A DNA stretch of 64,000 nt, from contig WSYJ01000138.1 of assembly GCA_020186115.1 (NCBI GenBank), forward strand, positions 920,134-984,133, read 5' to 3'. Position 1 is the first letter of the stretch; each line of letters begins with the position of its first letter. Both the position numbers and the translations under genes were made by a program. The stretch comes from Histomonas meleagridis (taxonomy: Eukaryota; Parabasalia; Tritrichomonadida; Dientamoebidae). Positions 1 to 10,200 of the stretch are shown here, piece by piece. The notes beneath the pieces are model-generated. The model did not search any database. It had not been told where the DNA came from and was given only the letters and a program-made list of their open reading frames with translations.

Positions 1-2
1 AA

Positions 3-3000
3 GCACACCGAAAAACTAAATATTATAAAAATGAAAATAGTGCTGATCCTGAATTATCTGATGAGGACGTCGAAGAAGAAATCAATGAAAACGTAGAAGA
101 AGAAGAAGAAATTGTTGAAGAAGAGGAAGAAGAATATGTGGAAGAACCAGATATTGTACAAAATATACTAGGAATTAAAGAAGATTTTGATTCAAAAAAT
201 GCAAAAGATGAAGAAACATTATATTATGTTAAATTCCAAGAAAAATCATATATGCATTGTAAGTGGCTTACAGAAACGGATATTTTACAACTTATAGGAG
301 GAGAATCTGCATTACGTCGATTTAATATTCGTACAAGTCGATGTACTATGTCACATTCTCTTTCTATTCCATCACTTGTTTCATATGATGAGACCATTGT
401 TAATTCTGATTGGTATGAAATCGATCGAATTATTAATGATGCCTGTGATAGGCCAGGTCAAGTTGAATACTTAGTCAAATGGAAGTCATTAGATTATTCT
501 CAATGTACATGGGAGCTTGAGAAAGATATCAAAGATAAAACCAAAATTGATGAATATTTCAGCCGTTTACAACATAGTAATCCAAAATTAATTCCATCAA
601 AATTTAAACGTCCTCCTCCCACAAATTACACAGAAATCACGGAGCCCGTTAACTCCAAAGTTGGAACTACATTACGTAGTTATCAAATTGAAGGATTAAA
701 TTGGTTACGTTTTTGTTGGTATAATCGTCGTAATTCAATTTTAGCTGATGAAATGGGTTTAGGGAAAACAGCTCAATTAGTTTGTATGTTAAATTATTTA
801 GCAACATCAGAAAATATTACAGGTCCATTTTTAGTTCTTGCACCATTATCAACATTACCACATTGGAAATTAGAATTTGAACGATGGACTAATTTAAATT
901 GTATAATCTTTCATGGGGATGAAGAATCACGAAAAATGATTTATGAATATGAAATACAATCATTTGATGAACGAGGTACTATTAATCCTAATCGTGTAGC
1001 GTTTGATGTAATGATAACAAATTATGATATATTTCGTTCTGAAAACAAATTATTACAAAGTATTGAATGGAGATATTTAATTGCAGATGAAGGACATAAA
1101 CTTAAGAATTATAAATCTAAAATATATTTATTAATGAAACAATTAAAATTCGAACATTGTACATTATTAACAGGGACACCATTACAAAACGATATGACAG
1201 AGTTATGGTCATTATTACATTTCTTAAATCCGGAAAAATTCGATGACTTAAAAGGTTTTATGAAATGTTATGGGAATATGGAAGATTCAAATCAAGTAGA
1301 AGAAATACAAAAAATGATTGGTAATATAATGTTACGACGTAAAAAAGGGGATGTTGAAAAAGCTATTTTACCTAAAGAAGAAACTATAATTCAAGTAGAA
1401 TTAACACGAATACAAAAGAAATTATATCGAGCATTTTTACATGAAAATGCGGAACTTTTATTACAACAAATTATTAAAACAAAACAATTACCTTCTTTAT
1501 TAAACTTAATGATGCAATTACGGAAAGTTTGTAATCATCCATTTTTAATACGTGATGCAGAAGAAGGTGTAATTACTGATATGATCGGTAATAATCCTGA
1601 TTTAGAATTATTGTCACGAACTGAAATTCGACAAAAGGCTATAGTTGATTCAGCAGGTAAAATGATATTAATTGATAAATTATTACCAAAACTTAAATCT
1701 GATGGACATAAAGTATTAATCTTTTCACAAATGGTACGAATATTAGATATCATTGAAGATTATTTAAATATGAAACATTATACATATGAAAGAATTGATG
1801 GATCAATTAGTCAAAATGATCGAGAATCAGCTATCAATAGATTTAATGAAGATCCTGATCGATTTATTTTTTTATTATCAACTAAAGCAGGTGGTATTGG
1901 TATTAATTTAACAGCTGCTAATATAGTTATCATTTATGATAGTGATTGGAACCCTCAAAATGATATTCAAGCTCAAGCAAGATGTCATCGAATTGGACAA
2001 AAATCAGTTGTAAAAGTTTATCGATTAATTACGAGAGGTACTTATGAAAGTCAAATGTTTGAACGTGCTTCGAAAAAATTAGGTTTAGATCATGTAGTAT
2101 TAGATGGAGGAGACTTTAGAGAAAAGCCTATGAAAGCAGCTGAAATTGAAAAAATGTTACGTGAAGGTGCATATGGAATATTTAATGATGATGATACTGA
2201 ATTAGATAATTTTTGTTCAGCTGATATCGAACAAATATTGACGAAAAGAGCTACAGTTTATAAAGAAGATATTGTAGCTGGAGGTGGTTCAGTATTTGCT
2301 AAAGCTTCATTTAATGTAGATGAAGATGATATTGATGTTAATGCGCCTGATTTTTGGTCGAAAGTATTACCGGAATCACAAAGTTTAGAAAGTTTAGATG
2401 AAGAAGATGATTTAAAGGTACGAAAATGTCGGCAAAATCATGTAAATAATTTTGAAATTGATAAAAGAATTAAAATCAAGAAAATCATTAATAAGATGAT
2501 TAATCATGGGTTAGTTAATCTTGATGAAGATCATGAAAAATATTCAAAAATTATATTACGGATAGCGTTATCAGTCCATGAATGTAATGATAAAAATTCA
2601 TATATTATATTACGACATGTAATTCGTGAAAGTATCAAAAATTTAATTGCAATTGAAATAGAAGATCCAGTTAAAGAATATGGAGAAACAGCATTTATCG
2701 TTGAAGAAAGAGCAGATGAAATAATGGAACGAGTTGCATTTTTCTTACGATTAGAAAGAGTTTTATATTTCATTCAAGGTAATATTGAAGAATGGCCTTC
2801 AATATTTCCAATATGGGAAAGTCCAGAATATGAATATGCATTAATGTTAGGTGTATATAATTATGGATGGAAAGATTTAATACAAATTATTAATGATCCT
2901 ATTTTAGGTTTAAGTGAAACTAAACCTTTAAAAAGATCAGCGATTGAAAGACGTGTACAAAAACTTTATGAAGAAATAGAAAAACAATTTAATACTGAGA

Positions 3001-4346
3001 AATATTTCATACCGAAATATATTATTACTGAAAATAAATTAAAATTTGCTGTGCCGAAAATTTGGAAGAAATCACATAAAAAGTTATTAGCACGTGAATT
3101 TTTATATGAACATGAATTTGAATATTTAATCCAAACAATTACTTCTTATGGATTACCGAAAATTGATATTTCGAATTATGATTTTGAACGAATTAAATTA
3201 TTATCGAATTTAACTTGTGTTGTTTTATCTACAATACAAAACACAATTGAAGATTTATTAAGTTATCTTCAAAATGAATATTCAACAACAGAATTTGCAC
3301 TTGATGACTTAGTTGACTTTAAAGGTTATCAAAGTTTAAATAACTTTTCCGAAGTAATTACTTATCGACAATTAAAAAAGGCTTATCAATCAATTCGAGA
3401 AATGGAAGTAATTTATGATTTCTTAATCGAAGCTACACCCAAACATTGGGCATTAATTAAAAATGTTCCACATAATAAACAATTACCGAATTGGTGGGGC
3501 CATGAAGAAGATGAAGCATTAATACGTGCATTAGGTCAATATGGATTATCAATAATTTCGACATTTATCATTGATCCACATTTACCTTTTCGTAAACATA
3601 TTCCACGTATAGCTGTTTCTCTTGTCGAAAAACATGCGAAAGCTGAAAAACGTGGAACAAATTCAAAATTTAATCGACCGAAACAAGAAGTTGGTACATT
3701 AAGTTATATCTATCGAGAAAGATCACGTATAAATCGAGCGTTAACAGTAATAAAATATGTTAATGAACGATTTAAAGAGTTACAAACAAAACAAACATTA
3801 ACCAAAAAGAAAAAATCGAAAGTGAATATTTATGTTTCAAGACCTACAACACGACTTTTGATTATATCTTATGGAGATATTAAATTAAATCCGAATTTCT
3901 CATTCGAAAAATTCGATTTCCCGCCGGGTTATCAATGTGATCGAATGTACGTAGGAAAAAGTGATAATACTTTAATATGGTATAGATGTGAAATTTTGGA
4001 TGGCGGTGATTACCCGATTTTTAAGGTAATAATTAACGCTGATGATAAGAAAAATAAAATAGAAGTCGAAGCTGATTCAATCGATGGAATAGCAAAGAAA
4101 ATTATGAAAGTTTTGAAGTTTAAAGATAATAAATCAAAAGATGAATTCGAAACTGGTATAAAGTTATTCGGATTAAATAACCCAACTGTAATGAGAGTGT
4201 TGGGAGGAATGAAGGAAAATTGTTTGGAAGAAGAAAACGTCGAAAATAATGAAGAAGAAGATGACGAGAAAACTCCAAATTTCGAAATAATTATGCCTTC
4301 TTTCGATAGAGCATTGTTCCATAATAAAAAGATAGAACATATCTAA
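3..4346 (+). CDS. CHD6-9-like chromatin remodeler, 5' partial
   Basis: ATP-dependent nucleosome remodeler of the chromodomain-helicase class. The frame is open to the left window edge (acidic Glu/Asp-rich codons from base 3), so the start codon lies outside; no ATG is visible in frame near the edge. Two chromodomains are seen at about 220-300 and 410-530, then the SNF2 ATPase with Walker A DEMGLGKT (about 746-770), the DEGH box (about 1083-1097) and a helicase C half with the AGGIGINL and QAQARCHRIGQ motifs (about 1890-2000). The stretch EIEKMLREGAYG followed by FAKASF (about 2140-2310) is the signature found after the helicase in the CHD6/7/8/9 (Kismet) subfamily, which is why I prefer it over CHD1. 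SANT/SLIDE-like segments follow (WWGHEEDEALIRALGQYG near 3490). Family assignment is firm; the subfamily is inferred. Confidence 0.92.
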   Translation, partial: AHRKTKYYKNENSADPELSDEDVEEEINENVEEEEEIVEEEEEEYVEEPDIVQNILGIKEDFDSKNAKDEETLYYVKFQEKSYMHCKWLTETDILQLIGGESALRRFNIRTSRCTMSHSLSIPSLVSYDETIVNSDWYEIDRIINDACDRPGQVEYLVKWKSLDYSQCTWELEKDIKDKTKIDEYFSRLQHSNPKLIPSKFKRPPPTNYTEITEPVNSKVGTTLRSYQIEGLNWLRFCWYNRRNSILADEMGLGKTAQLVCMLNYLATSENITGPFLVLAPLSTLPHWKLEFERWTNLNCIIFHGDEESRKMIYEYEIQSFDERGTINPNRVAFDVMITNYDIFRSENKLLQSIEWRYLIADEGHKLKNYKSKIYLLMKQLKFEHCTLLTGTPLQNDMTELWSLLHFLNPEKFDDLKGFMKCYGNMEDSNQVEEIQKMIGNIMLRRKKGDVEKAILPKEETIIQVELTRIQKKLYRAFLHENAELLLQQIIKTKQLPSLLNLMMQLRKVCNHPFLIRDAEEGVITDMIGNNPDLELLSRTEIRQKAIVDSAGKMILIDKLLPKLKSDGHKVLIFSQMVRILDIIEDYLNMKHYTYERIDGSISQNDRESAINRFNEDPDRFIFLLSTKAGGIGINLTAANIVIIYDSDWNPQNDIQAQARCHRIGQKSVVKVYRLITRGTYESQMFERASKKLGLDHVVLDGGDFREKPMKAAEIEKMLREGAYGIFNDDDTELDNFCSADIEQILTKRATVYKEDIVAGGGSVFAKASFNVDEDDIDVNAPDFWSKVLPESQSLESLDEEDDLKVRKCRQNHVNNFEIDKRIKIKKIINKMINHGLVNLDEDHEKYSKIILRIALSVHECNDKNSYIILRHVIRESIKNLIAIEIEDPVKEYGETAFIVEERADEIMERVAFFLRLERVLYFIQGNIEEWPSIFPIWESPEYEYALMLGVYNYGWKDLIQIINDPILGLSETKPLKRSAIERRVQKLYEEIEKQFNTEKYFIPKYIITENKLKFAVPKIWKKSHKKLLAREFLYEHEFEYLIQTITSYGLPKIDISNYDFERIKLLSNLTCVVLSTIQNTIEDLLSYLQNEYSTTEFALDDLVDFKGYQSLNNFSEVITYRQLKKAYQSIREMEVIYDFLIEATPKHWALIKNVPHNKQLPNWWGHEEDEALIRALGQYGLSIISTFIIDPHLPFRKHIPRIAVSLVEKHAKAEKRGTNSKFNRPKQEVGTLSYIYRERSRINRALTVIKYVNERFKELQTKQTLTKKKKSKVNIYVSRPTTRLLIISYGDIKLNPNFSFEKFDFPPGYQCDRMYVGKSDNTLIWYRCEILDGGDYPIFKVIINADDKKNKIEVEADSIDGIAKKIMKVLKFKDNKSKDEFETGIKLFGLNNPTVMRVLGGMKENCLEEENVENNEEEDDEKTPNFEIIMPSFDRALFHNKKIEHI

Positions 4347-4657
4347 ATAAATTTTTTATGATTTAAATATTATATATATACTCATGTCACTTTTAAAATT
4401 TTTATAGCGCTACTTTTTCAATTCAAAACAATCAAAACAAGTCAAAGAACTCAATATGATGTTTATTAAGATTCCGATTTCTGTCCGTGCTTGGATTGAC
4501 TCTCACATATATGACATAGCATTCAGATCTCTTTGCAAAATTTTGTAAACGTAACAAAGCATAAATAAATTTTGGGTAAAAATTTATTATTTATTTATTT
4601 ATAAAACATTTCATGAAAAAGTGGAAATTGACGATAGATGCGAATTGACAAGGTTTG
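4347..4657. other. intergenic, convergent gene ends
   Basis: AT-rich spacer between the 3' end of the CHD gene and the 3' end of the reverse-strand gene that follows. I see no coding or RNA signal in it. Confidence 0.5.
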
Positions 4658-6154
4658 TCAAATAAAACAAAACAATTCATTGTCCCTGTTTTGGGAGTAG
4701 GGCATTGGTTCAATATCATCCAATGCACTTTCTAATTCCGATGTACTATTGGTTAGGTAGTTTAAGTGTTCATTCATTTCATCGATCACTGATTTAAAAC
4801 CATTTGCAAATACTGCTTCAAGTGCTTTATTGTTATACGCTCTATTAATGGTCCTTTCGATATTGATTGGAGTTTTATAACTCAATGTAATTGATGTGAT
4901 TTGATCTAACAATGCATCATCGCCTTCTTTTATAGCTTCTTCTTTCATATAATTACGAAGCTTAATGCCTATAGCTTCTTGGATGTCGCGGTTGGTTATT
5001 AACATATTAAATTTGTCTTCAAACATTGGATCACTTCTCATTTCAAAAATGAATTTCACTAAGAGTTCGATTTCTTGATTGTGGCTGTCACTAACAAGAA
5101 GCATAATGAAAGAATCATTAAATATGTTATTAAATTGATCAAAATAAAAGTTGAAATGTGGACAATTAAATGGATAATTCAAACATTCCAAAAGTTCCAC
5201 AATGAGATAATTCATATAATCATTAATATAATATGTGTTACGAAATGTGAGAAAAACAGAATGTGCGATCTCCATTTTTCCTGGATTATTTTTACATTTA
5301 GGAATAATTGTCATAAGTTCATGATTAAGTTCTTGAAGAACACGGTTCCCTTTTCGATATTGGTCATTGAGAAAGTCATCAAAAAGACGCCTACGCCTGT
5401 GTAAAGGATTTTGGAAAATTTGTTTTATCAAATTTGAATAGAAACCGTTAAAGCACTTCAACATTTCGATGCAATCATCGCTTCCGCAATGACACGAAAC
5501 GCATGATTGACAAAGACCACATACACCATTCATTAGTGGTAAAAGATAATCATCGTAGAAATTGATTAAGGTGATAAGGCTTTGAGATATGAAATAAATA
5601 AAGCGTGAGAGATAACAGAGAATTATGTGGTTGTGAAGCTCCATTTCGTTGTTTAGCTTCTGTAGATTTTCAATTGCTTTGATTAGGCTTTCAACATTAT
5701 TTTCAAGAATTTTGTTCTCATTATTGGGATCTAGAAATACTTTGCTCCAAAAATTTAAGATTTGTTTCTTTGGGATAAGACAGATTGCAATGTAAATAGG
5801 AGTGTAATCAATAGTATCATCAATGTGTTGTTGTGTATCTTCGATCTTTGACTTAAAATTCTGAATTACAGACTCCTCATTTAGCCCCTTTTTGCTTAAA
5901 ACATTGTATAGATTGCTTACGGCTCTTTCAAATAATTCAAAAGATGTTTTTTGTGATTCATATTTATAGATGGTTCGAATTACATTTTCCTTCACTGTCC
6001 AATCGTTTTTGAAATAAAGCTTTATTAAGTATGTCTTCTCATCTGGAGTTAAGAGTTTGTCTTCCTTCTTCTTTGTTTTCGTTGGTAAATGACCGTTTAA
6101 AAATAATGTCTCAAAAAAAATGAAAAAAAAAAAAGCAAAATGAAAATTTTTCGT
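4658..6154 (-). CDS. unknown protein, start codon not found
   Basis: Unrecognised, mostly helical, charged protein of at least 445 residues. The first in-frame codon usually taken as a start (at 5995) is GTG, not ATG. The frame remains open upstream to a stop at 6155-6157, and the upstream residues still look coding to about 6100 (PTKTKKKEDKLLTPDEKTYL), yet no in-frame ATG exists before an internal Met about 115 residues in. A Cys/His cluster (CGLCQSCVSCHCGSDDC) lies near the middle. A TTAACTCCAG sequence at about 6043-6052 resembles the 3' ends of the two short introns in the Tctex gene at 55.5 kb, but no matching GTAT donor is visible. Either a tiny first exon is missed or the 5' end has been lost. 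Confidence 0.55.
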   Translation of the reverse strand, partial: TKNFHFAFFFFIFFETLFLNGHLPTKTKKKEDKLLTPDEKTYLIKLYFKNDWTVKENVIRTIYKYESQKTSFELFERAVSNLYNVLSKKGLNEESVIQNFKSKIEDTQQHIDDTIDYTPIYIAICLIPKKQILNFWSKVFLDPNNENKILENNVESLIKAIENLQKLNNEMELHNHIILCYLSRFIYFISQSLITLINFYDDYLLPLMNGVCGLCQSCVSCHCGSDDCIEMLKCFNGFYSNLIKQIFQNPLHRRRRLFDDFLNDQYRKGNRVLQELNHELMTIIPKCKNNPGKMEIAHSVFLTFRNTYYINDYMNYLIVELLECLNYPFNCPHFNFYFDQFNNIFNDSFIMLLVSDSHNQEIELLVKFIFEMRSDPMFEDKFNMLITNRDIQEAIGIKLRNYMKEEAIKEGDDALLDQITSITLSYKTPINIERTINRAYNNKALEAVFANGFKSVIDEMNEHLNYLTNSTSELESALDDIEPMPYSQNRDNELFCFI

Positions 6155-6244
6155 TTACAAAATTAGGGATGTTATGTAATGGACAATTACATTTTGAGTG
6201 TGAAACTGTTTTGTGAAAAATGAATATGAATTTTTTTAATATAT

Positions 6245-6616
6245 TTATTCAAGAAGAGCGCCAAAAATAACTGCAACAACAAGATAAGTTGAACCTTCAA
6301 CAGAAACTGTTGCATAGTTGTCATGCTCTGGATCCCATAAACACATTGATCCCTGGAAGAAAGATTGGCCCATCTTTTCACTTAATGTAACATGTACAGA
6401 ATATTTATAACGAGCTGGTATATAACTTTTGAGCTCTTTTAATATTTTGTCAGTAACTTCTTTTAGATCTATTGGTGATTGTTTTGGATCATATTTATAT
6501 GTTTCTTTTGGAAATTTTTCTTCAAGAATTTCTTTTGTTTTTGTCTTAACAACTGACACTGGAAATGTACCTGATGGTAATTGATATGAGTTTTCCATCA
6601 TAACTTGTTGACTCAT
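6245..6616 (-). CDS. Tctex-type dynein light chain
   Basis: 123-residue Tctex1/DYNLT-family protein. Members bind dynein intermediate chains and serve cytoplasmic or axonemal dynein. The N-terminal half (about residues 1-50) is an extension; the core carries the family pattern of a helix with KEVTDKILKELKSYIP, the strand RYKYSVHVTLSEK, and the last strands with STYLVVAVIFGALLE. The length and the GQSFFQGSMCLWDPEHDNYA insert fit the axonemal TCTEX1D subgroup better than DYNLT1 itself. The ATG at 6614-6616 is the first in frame. The gene lies between two other reverse-strand genes and needs no intron. Confidence 0.82.
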   Translation of the reverse strand: MSQQVMMENSYQLPSGTFPVSVVKTKTKEILEEKFPKETYKYDPKQSPIDLKEVTDKILKELKSYIPARYKYSVHVTLSEKMGQSFFQGSMCLWDPEHDNYATVSVEGSTYLVVAVIFGALLE

Positions 6617-6723
6617 TTTATTTTGTTGGATTTCACTCAGTTTGTTTAGAATAAATAACGTACACAGACATAACGACGAACAGACTCAGTGAATTTTTAA
6701 AACGATACATAAAGCAAAAGGGT

Positions 6724-7239
6724 TTAAACCAAAACTTTAAGGAATTCCTCTGCACATTTACGTGCTCTCTTATTTAATGTGACCTTCATGTCGGATATTT
6801 CCTTATCTACATCTTGAAGGAATATCATGATAAAATCAATTAATTTTAATAAGATCATTTGCTCAACATGAATATTCGTTATTAAAAACGAAATATCATA
6901 GCCTTTGATGGGCTTGCGACGGAGAATCCTAAATTGGTCAGCTCTCTGACATAAGAATCTCATGAACATTTTTGCCAAAAGTGTATCAACTTCATCAAGT
7001 TGTTGAACTTTAACAGAAATTCGAACACTATTAATAGCTGTTTCGATGTAAACGCATTCAATTTCGGATCTGGCAACCATTATTGGATGCCCAATGATTT
7101 CTTGCGACGATTTCGTTAGCGTTTCAATTTCAGGTTTATTATGTCTTTCTACATCTTGTGATGCAAAATTACGTAGACAAAGTGATGAATATAATGAACG
7201 ACGAATCGCATTTAAATATGGCTGATGACTTTTAGTCAT
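6724..7239 (-). CDS. ARPC4: Arp2/3 complex subunit 4
   Basis: 171 residues, essentially the full length of ARPC4 (168 in human), the subunit that forms the core of the Arp2/3 actin-nucleation complex with ARPC2. Family landmarks are seen throughout: FASQDVERHNKPE, then NSVRISVKV, KMFMRFLCQRA, FRILRRKPIKGYDISFLITN, and the C-terminal DKEISDMKVTLNKRARKCAEEFLK. The ATG at 7237-7239 gives the expected N-terminus (PYLNAIRRSLYSSLCLRNF). The recognition is by whole-length similarity, with no gaps that I can see. Confidence 0.95.
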   Translation of the reverse strand: MTKSHQPYLNAIRRSLYSSLCLRNFASQDVERHNKPEIETLTKSSQEIIGHPIMVARSEIECVYIETAINSVRISVKVQQLDEVDTLLAKMFMRFLCQRADQFRILRRKPIKGYDISFLITNIHVEQMILLKLIDFIMIFLQDVDKEISDMKVTLNKRARKCAEEFLKVLV

Positions 7240-7449
7240 TTAAAATAATTATTTTGATTAAATGACCATTTGTATTGGTTTTGAAATTGTAAAAACAAAA
7301 TTTTATGATAAATTAGGACATAACACTGCACGTGAAAAATCATTATTAAAAAAACTTGTAAAGAGGTGAAAACATAAAAATTTTTATCGACTGAAACTTG
7401 CATGCAAACCTTTGGAAATCATTAAGAGCTAAAAAAAAAAAAAAATTAT

Positions 7450-7951
7450 TACTTTTATTGATTTTTCTTCTTCGTTAGAAGTACCCTCAACGAAAGTAGT
7501 GTCACCGCTTTCTAAATGTGGATTAACTAAAAACACAACTGATAAATGAATATGTAAATATGTAATGGGACGCATATTACAATAATCATAATTCGGAGAT
7601 ATAACAGATTCTGGATTTCATAATCAGGATCATTACGAGATAATGGATCATCTTATCGTCAATAATGAAATGAAGTAATGCAACAGGAGTTATCTGAAGC
7701 AAATATCCATTCACCAGCTTTACAATTTGGAATTTTTAATGTTTTCATCATCTGATTTGAAAATAAGTAATCATATGCATTTTCTAAATTTCCCATACCA
7801 AAATTTTCACTTTTTGTTATTGAAAGAAATATTTTCCACAAATTGTTAATTTTGTAATTGATGCACATGAAGAAAATACATAATCAACTGCTTCAGTTAA
7901 ATCTGGAAATATACATTCTACTAAATAAAAATTCGAATACTCTATTTCCAT
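7450..7951 (-). pseudogene. decayed ORF of unknown family
   Basis: A gene relic read on the reverse strand. It starts at an ATG (7949-7951) with MEIEYSNFYLVECIFPDLTE, breaks by frameshift after about 45 codons, continues in another frame from about 7868 to 7659 (SENFGMGNLENAYDYLF, then KAGEWIFASDNSCCITSF), breaks again, and resumes as DDPLSRNDPDYEIQNLLYL and, after a further shift, NPHLESGDTTFVEGTSNEEE. Four open pieces in the same order and orientation are easier to explain as one broken gene than by chance. I do not recognise the family. Confidence 0.5.
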
Positions 7952-8365
7952 TTTATCAAATACACTCTCACCGATTATTTAATTTTTGGTAACTAACTAA
8001 AGTAAAAAGAAAAACAATTTGTAAATGCCAAATCATCAACGAATGTTATAACATTTAGAAATGCAATTTTATTTGCATAAATGCCAAAAATATTTATTTG
8101 TTTAATTTAGTGTTCATTTTAATAAAAAGCCTTTTGTAATTAACAAGAGTGGTTTTAAAATAATTTTGCTGATACAACAATTATAAATATTTATTCGAAC
8201 TTTTTTTAATTTATCTGTTGAAAAGTCATTAGTTTAAGGAAGTTTTCAATTTTTGGGCGAACATAGAACCGTATAAAGAACTATATCAATGTATGATTTT
8301 TTTTTCTGTTTTGATGACGCATCAACCGCATTTTAACTTTTTCATGGAAGTGGACGTTAATTTAG
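7952..8365. other. intergenic
   Basis: AT-rich sequence between the decayed reverse-strand ORF and the EPL1-like gene. Apart from a Myb-like element just downstream I see no feature. Confidence 0.4.
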
Positions 8366-8375
8366 AAAACGGTTA
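8366..8375 (+). promoter_or_regulatory. Myb-like M3 promoter element
   Basis: AAACGGTTA about 30 bases upstream of the ATG at 8404. It matches the AACGGTT core of the M3 core-promoter motif described in Trichomonas vaginalis, which is bound by a Myb-like factor. Similar elements precede several other genes in this window. Confidence 0.5.
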
Positions 8376-8403
8376 TTATTAAATAAAGTAGTCAAAACCC
8401 AAG

Positions 8404-9360
8404 ATGGGAGAAAGTCAAGTTTCCTCTAATTTCCCAGTTTCAATCAAAAAAGCACTGCCTGTTGTTATTATGGACACATTTGAAAACATCAGAGAAGATA
8501 ACACAGATTTTCTTTTAAGTCAAATTGATGCTTCTGAAAAGAATGAAAAAGATATTCTTCGTGTTGTCTCATCCAAAGAAAAAGAAGATGTCCCTGTTCC
8601 AGATATCAAAAATGTTGAAGGGCCAAATGTTTTTTTAAGCTCTGGTGTTTTCTTTGAAGCCCCCGATCGTTGTTTTAATTTTGATAAAGATTATTTTGAG
8701 CCTCCGACATATAACGCTGATAAATCAGACCTTCTGTGGATTGAAGAATTCAACAAGAACCATAAATTTCTTAAAATTAGTGTTAAAGATCTTGAATACA
8801 TCTTCAATATTATCGAAAGTATTGTTAAAGATGGAGTATATGATGATCCAAAACTTCCTCAGGTTCTCTCTTTAGTGTCAGAACCTGCACCAGCATATGC
8901 AGTAATATCTGCCTTATATGAACATTGGCGCGAAAAAGATAAACAATATAACTCTGCAGTATCGTATCGTGAGTTTCCACCAGACCACTGTCATTTACGT
9001 CAATCTGCTTCAACTGCTCATCGAAGTGCGAATAAGATAAGAAAACAATTAAACGACAATGATTACTTAAAGCGACTCAGAAAGGAACTTAAAGAGATCC
9101 AGAGACAAAGGGCTGAAGCTCTTCGTGTTCTCAAGGCTCAAGAAGAAAGACAATTTGAAGATGAGATTTTTGTGCGACAAGCAATGAGGAAATTCCAGAA
9201 AAACAGTCAATCGATATCTATGATATGTCTTCCAAAGCCTACGCCAAAGCATGAATTTGATGTTGTGAATCAACCAACATCGGTTACATCAACAACTTTA
9301 CCAGAGCCACCTTCGCATTCGTCTTTTTTGCAGTGGTGTCTGAAACAGACAAACATATAA
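8404..9360 (+). CDS. Enhancer-of-polycomb (EPL1)-like protein
   Basis: 318 residues. EPL1/EPC proteins bridge the catalytic subunit of NuA4/piccolo-type histone acetyltransferases to nucleosomes. What supports this is the segment FEPPTYNADKSDLLWIEEFN (about residues 97-116), the EPcA-like pattern in which an acidic DxxWLEEFN follows a tyrosine, then a helical LEYIFNIIESI, and VISALYEHWREK, equivalent to the VYDYWxxKR segment that follows the EPcA domain in the family. The C-terminal third is a basic coiled coil (KRLRKELKEIQRQRAEALRVL). The protein is much shorter than fungal or animal EPL1. A bromodomain-PHD protein with the same domain is the alternative. Confidence 0.7.
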   Translation: MGESQVSSNFPVSIKKALPVVIMDTFENIREDNTDFLLSQIDASEKNEKDILRVVSSKEKEDVPVPDIKNVEGPNVFLSSGVFFEAPDRCFNFDKDYFEPPTYNADKSDLLWIEEFNKNHKFLKISVKDLEYIFNIIESIVKDGVYDDPKLPQVLSLVSEPAPAYAVISALYEHWREKDKQYNSAVSYREFPPDHCHLRQSASTAHRSANKIRKQLNDNDYLKRLRKELKEIQRQRAEALRVLKAQEERQFEDEIFVRQAMRKFQKNSQSISMICLPKPTPKHEFDVVNQPTSVTSTTLPEPPSHSSFLQWCLKQTNI

Positions 9361-9548
9361 TGAATTGTTATGTTTTACAAACAAATTGTTATTCAACACA
9401 AATTTTTGCGCATGGAATTATATTAAAATAAATCATGTTTTATAAAGATTTTCGGATATTTCCCATCTAATTTAATTTTTTTTTGTTGCTTCAATACTTT
9501 TTTGAAGAAAAAAAAATTTTTTTCTGTTGTAAAAAAATTAAAATGTTT

Positions 9549-9560
9549 ACATACGGTTAT
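9549..9560 (+). promoter_or_regulatory. Myb-like M3 promoter element
   Basis: ATACGGTTATTT about 40 bases upstream of the methyltransferase ATG, similar in sequence and spacing to the element before the EPL1-like gene. Confidence 0.4.
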
Positions 9561-9597
9561 TTAATGTGGTTGATCATTTAACATCACATTTCAAGTC

Positions 9598-10200
9598 ATG
9601 AATAAAGTTAAGTCGAATGATTATTCAAGCCAAGAATATTGGGACTCAAAATATGCAGAAAAGGATACAATTTTTGAGTGGCTTGAAGACTACAAAGAAC
9701 TGAGTCCATATATAAATAAACATTTTTCCCATGATGCACACATTTTAATTCCTGGATGTGGGAATTCTGCAATCAGCGCTGATATGTATAGAGATGGTTT
9801 TATTCATATAGATAACATTGACTTTTCACCTGTATGTATTGAACAAATGAAAAGAAGATTTTCTGACCTTGATCAAATGACCTGGAAGGTGATGGACATA
9901 AAAAATATGGGGTTTCCTGATAATACATTTGATATTGTCTTTGATAAAGGAACCCTTGATGCACTTACATGTGGCGATGATGCAGAGACACAACTTTTCA
10001 CTGCGTGTCAAGAATACATGCGAGTCCTTAAACCTGGCTGTATGGCCTACATTGTGTCATTTGGTCAAGCCCAAGATAGACTCGAATATTTTAACCCATC
10101 GAAAGACCACCCATGGATATTCGAAGGGTTTGATCTTTTAGACCGAGAAATCGCGCCGCACTCGTACTATCATGTTTACAAGCTCCGAAAACCACAGTGA
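9598..10200 (+). CDS. EEF1AKMT4/METTL13-like methyltransferase
   Basis: 200-residue class I SAM-dependent methyltransferase. The N-terminal YWDSKYAEKDTIFEWLEDY (residues 14-32) is the hallmark of the EEF1AKMT4 and METTL13 group, which methylate lysine or the N-terminus of elongation factor 1A. Motif I is ILIPGCGNSAIS (49-60), the acidic post-I residue is in HIDNIDFSP (70-78), and FDIVFDKGTLDAL (111-123) is the post-II signature of this group. The single-domain length matches EEF1AKMT4 rather than the double-domain METTL13. The substrate is inferred from the family. Confidence 0.87.
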   Translation: MNKVKSNDYSSQEYWDSKYAEKDTIFEWLEDYKELSPYINKHFSHDAHILIPGCGNSAISADMYRDGFIHIDNIDFSPVCIEQMKRRFSDLDQMTWKVMDIKNMGFPDNTFDIVFDKGTLDALTCGDDAETQLFTACQEYMRVLKPGCMAYIVSFGQAQDRLEYFNPSKDHPWIFEGFDLLDREIAPHSYYHVYKLRKPQ

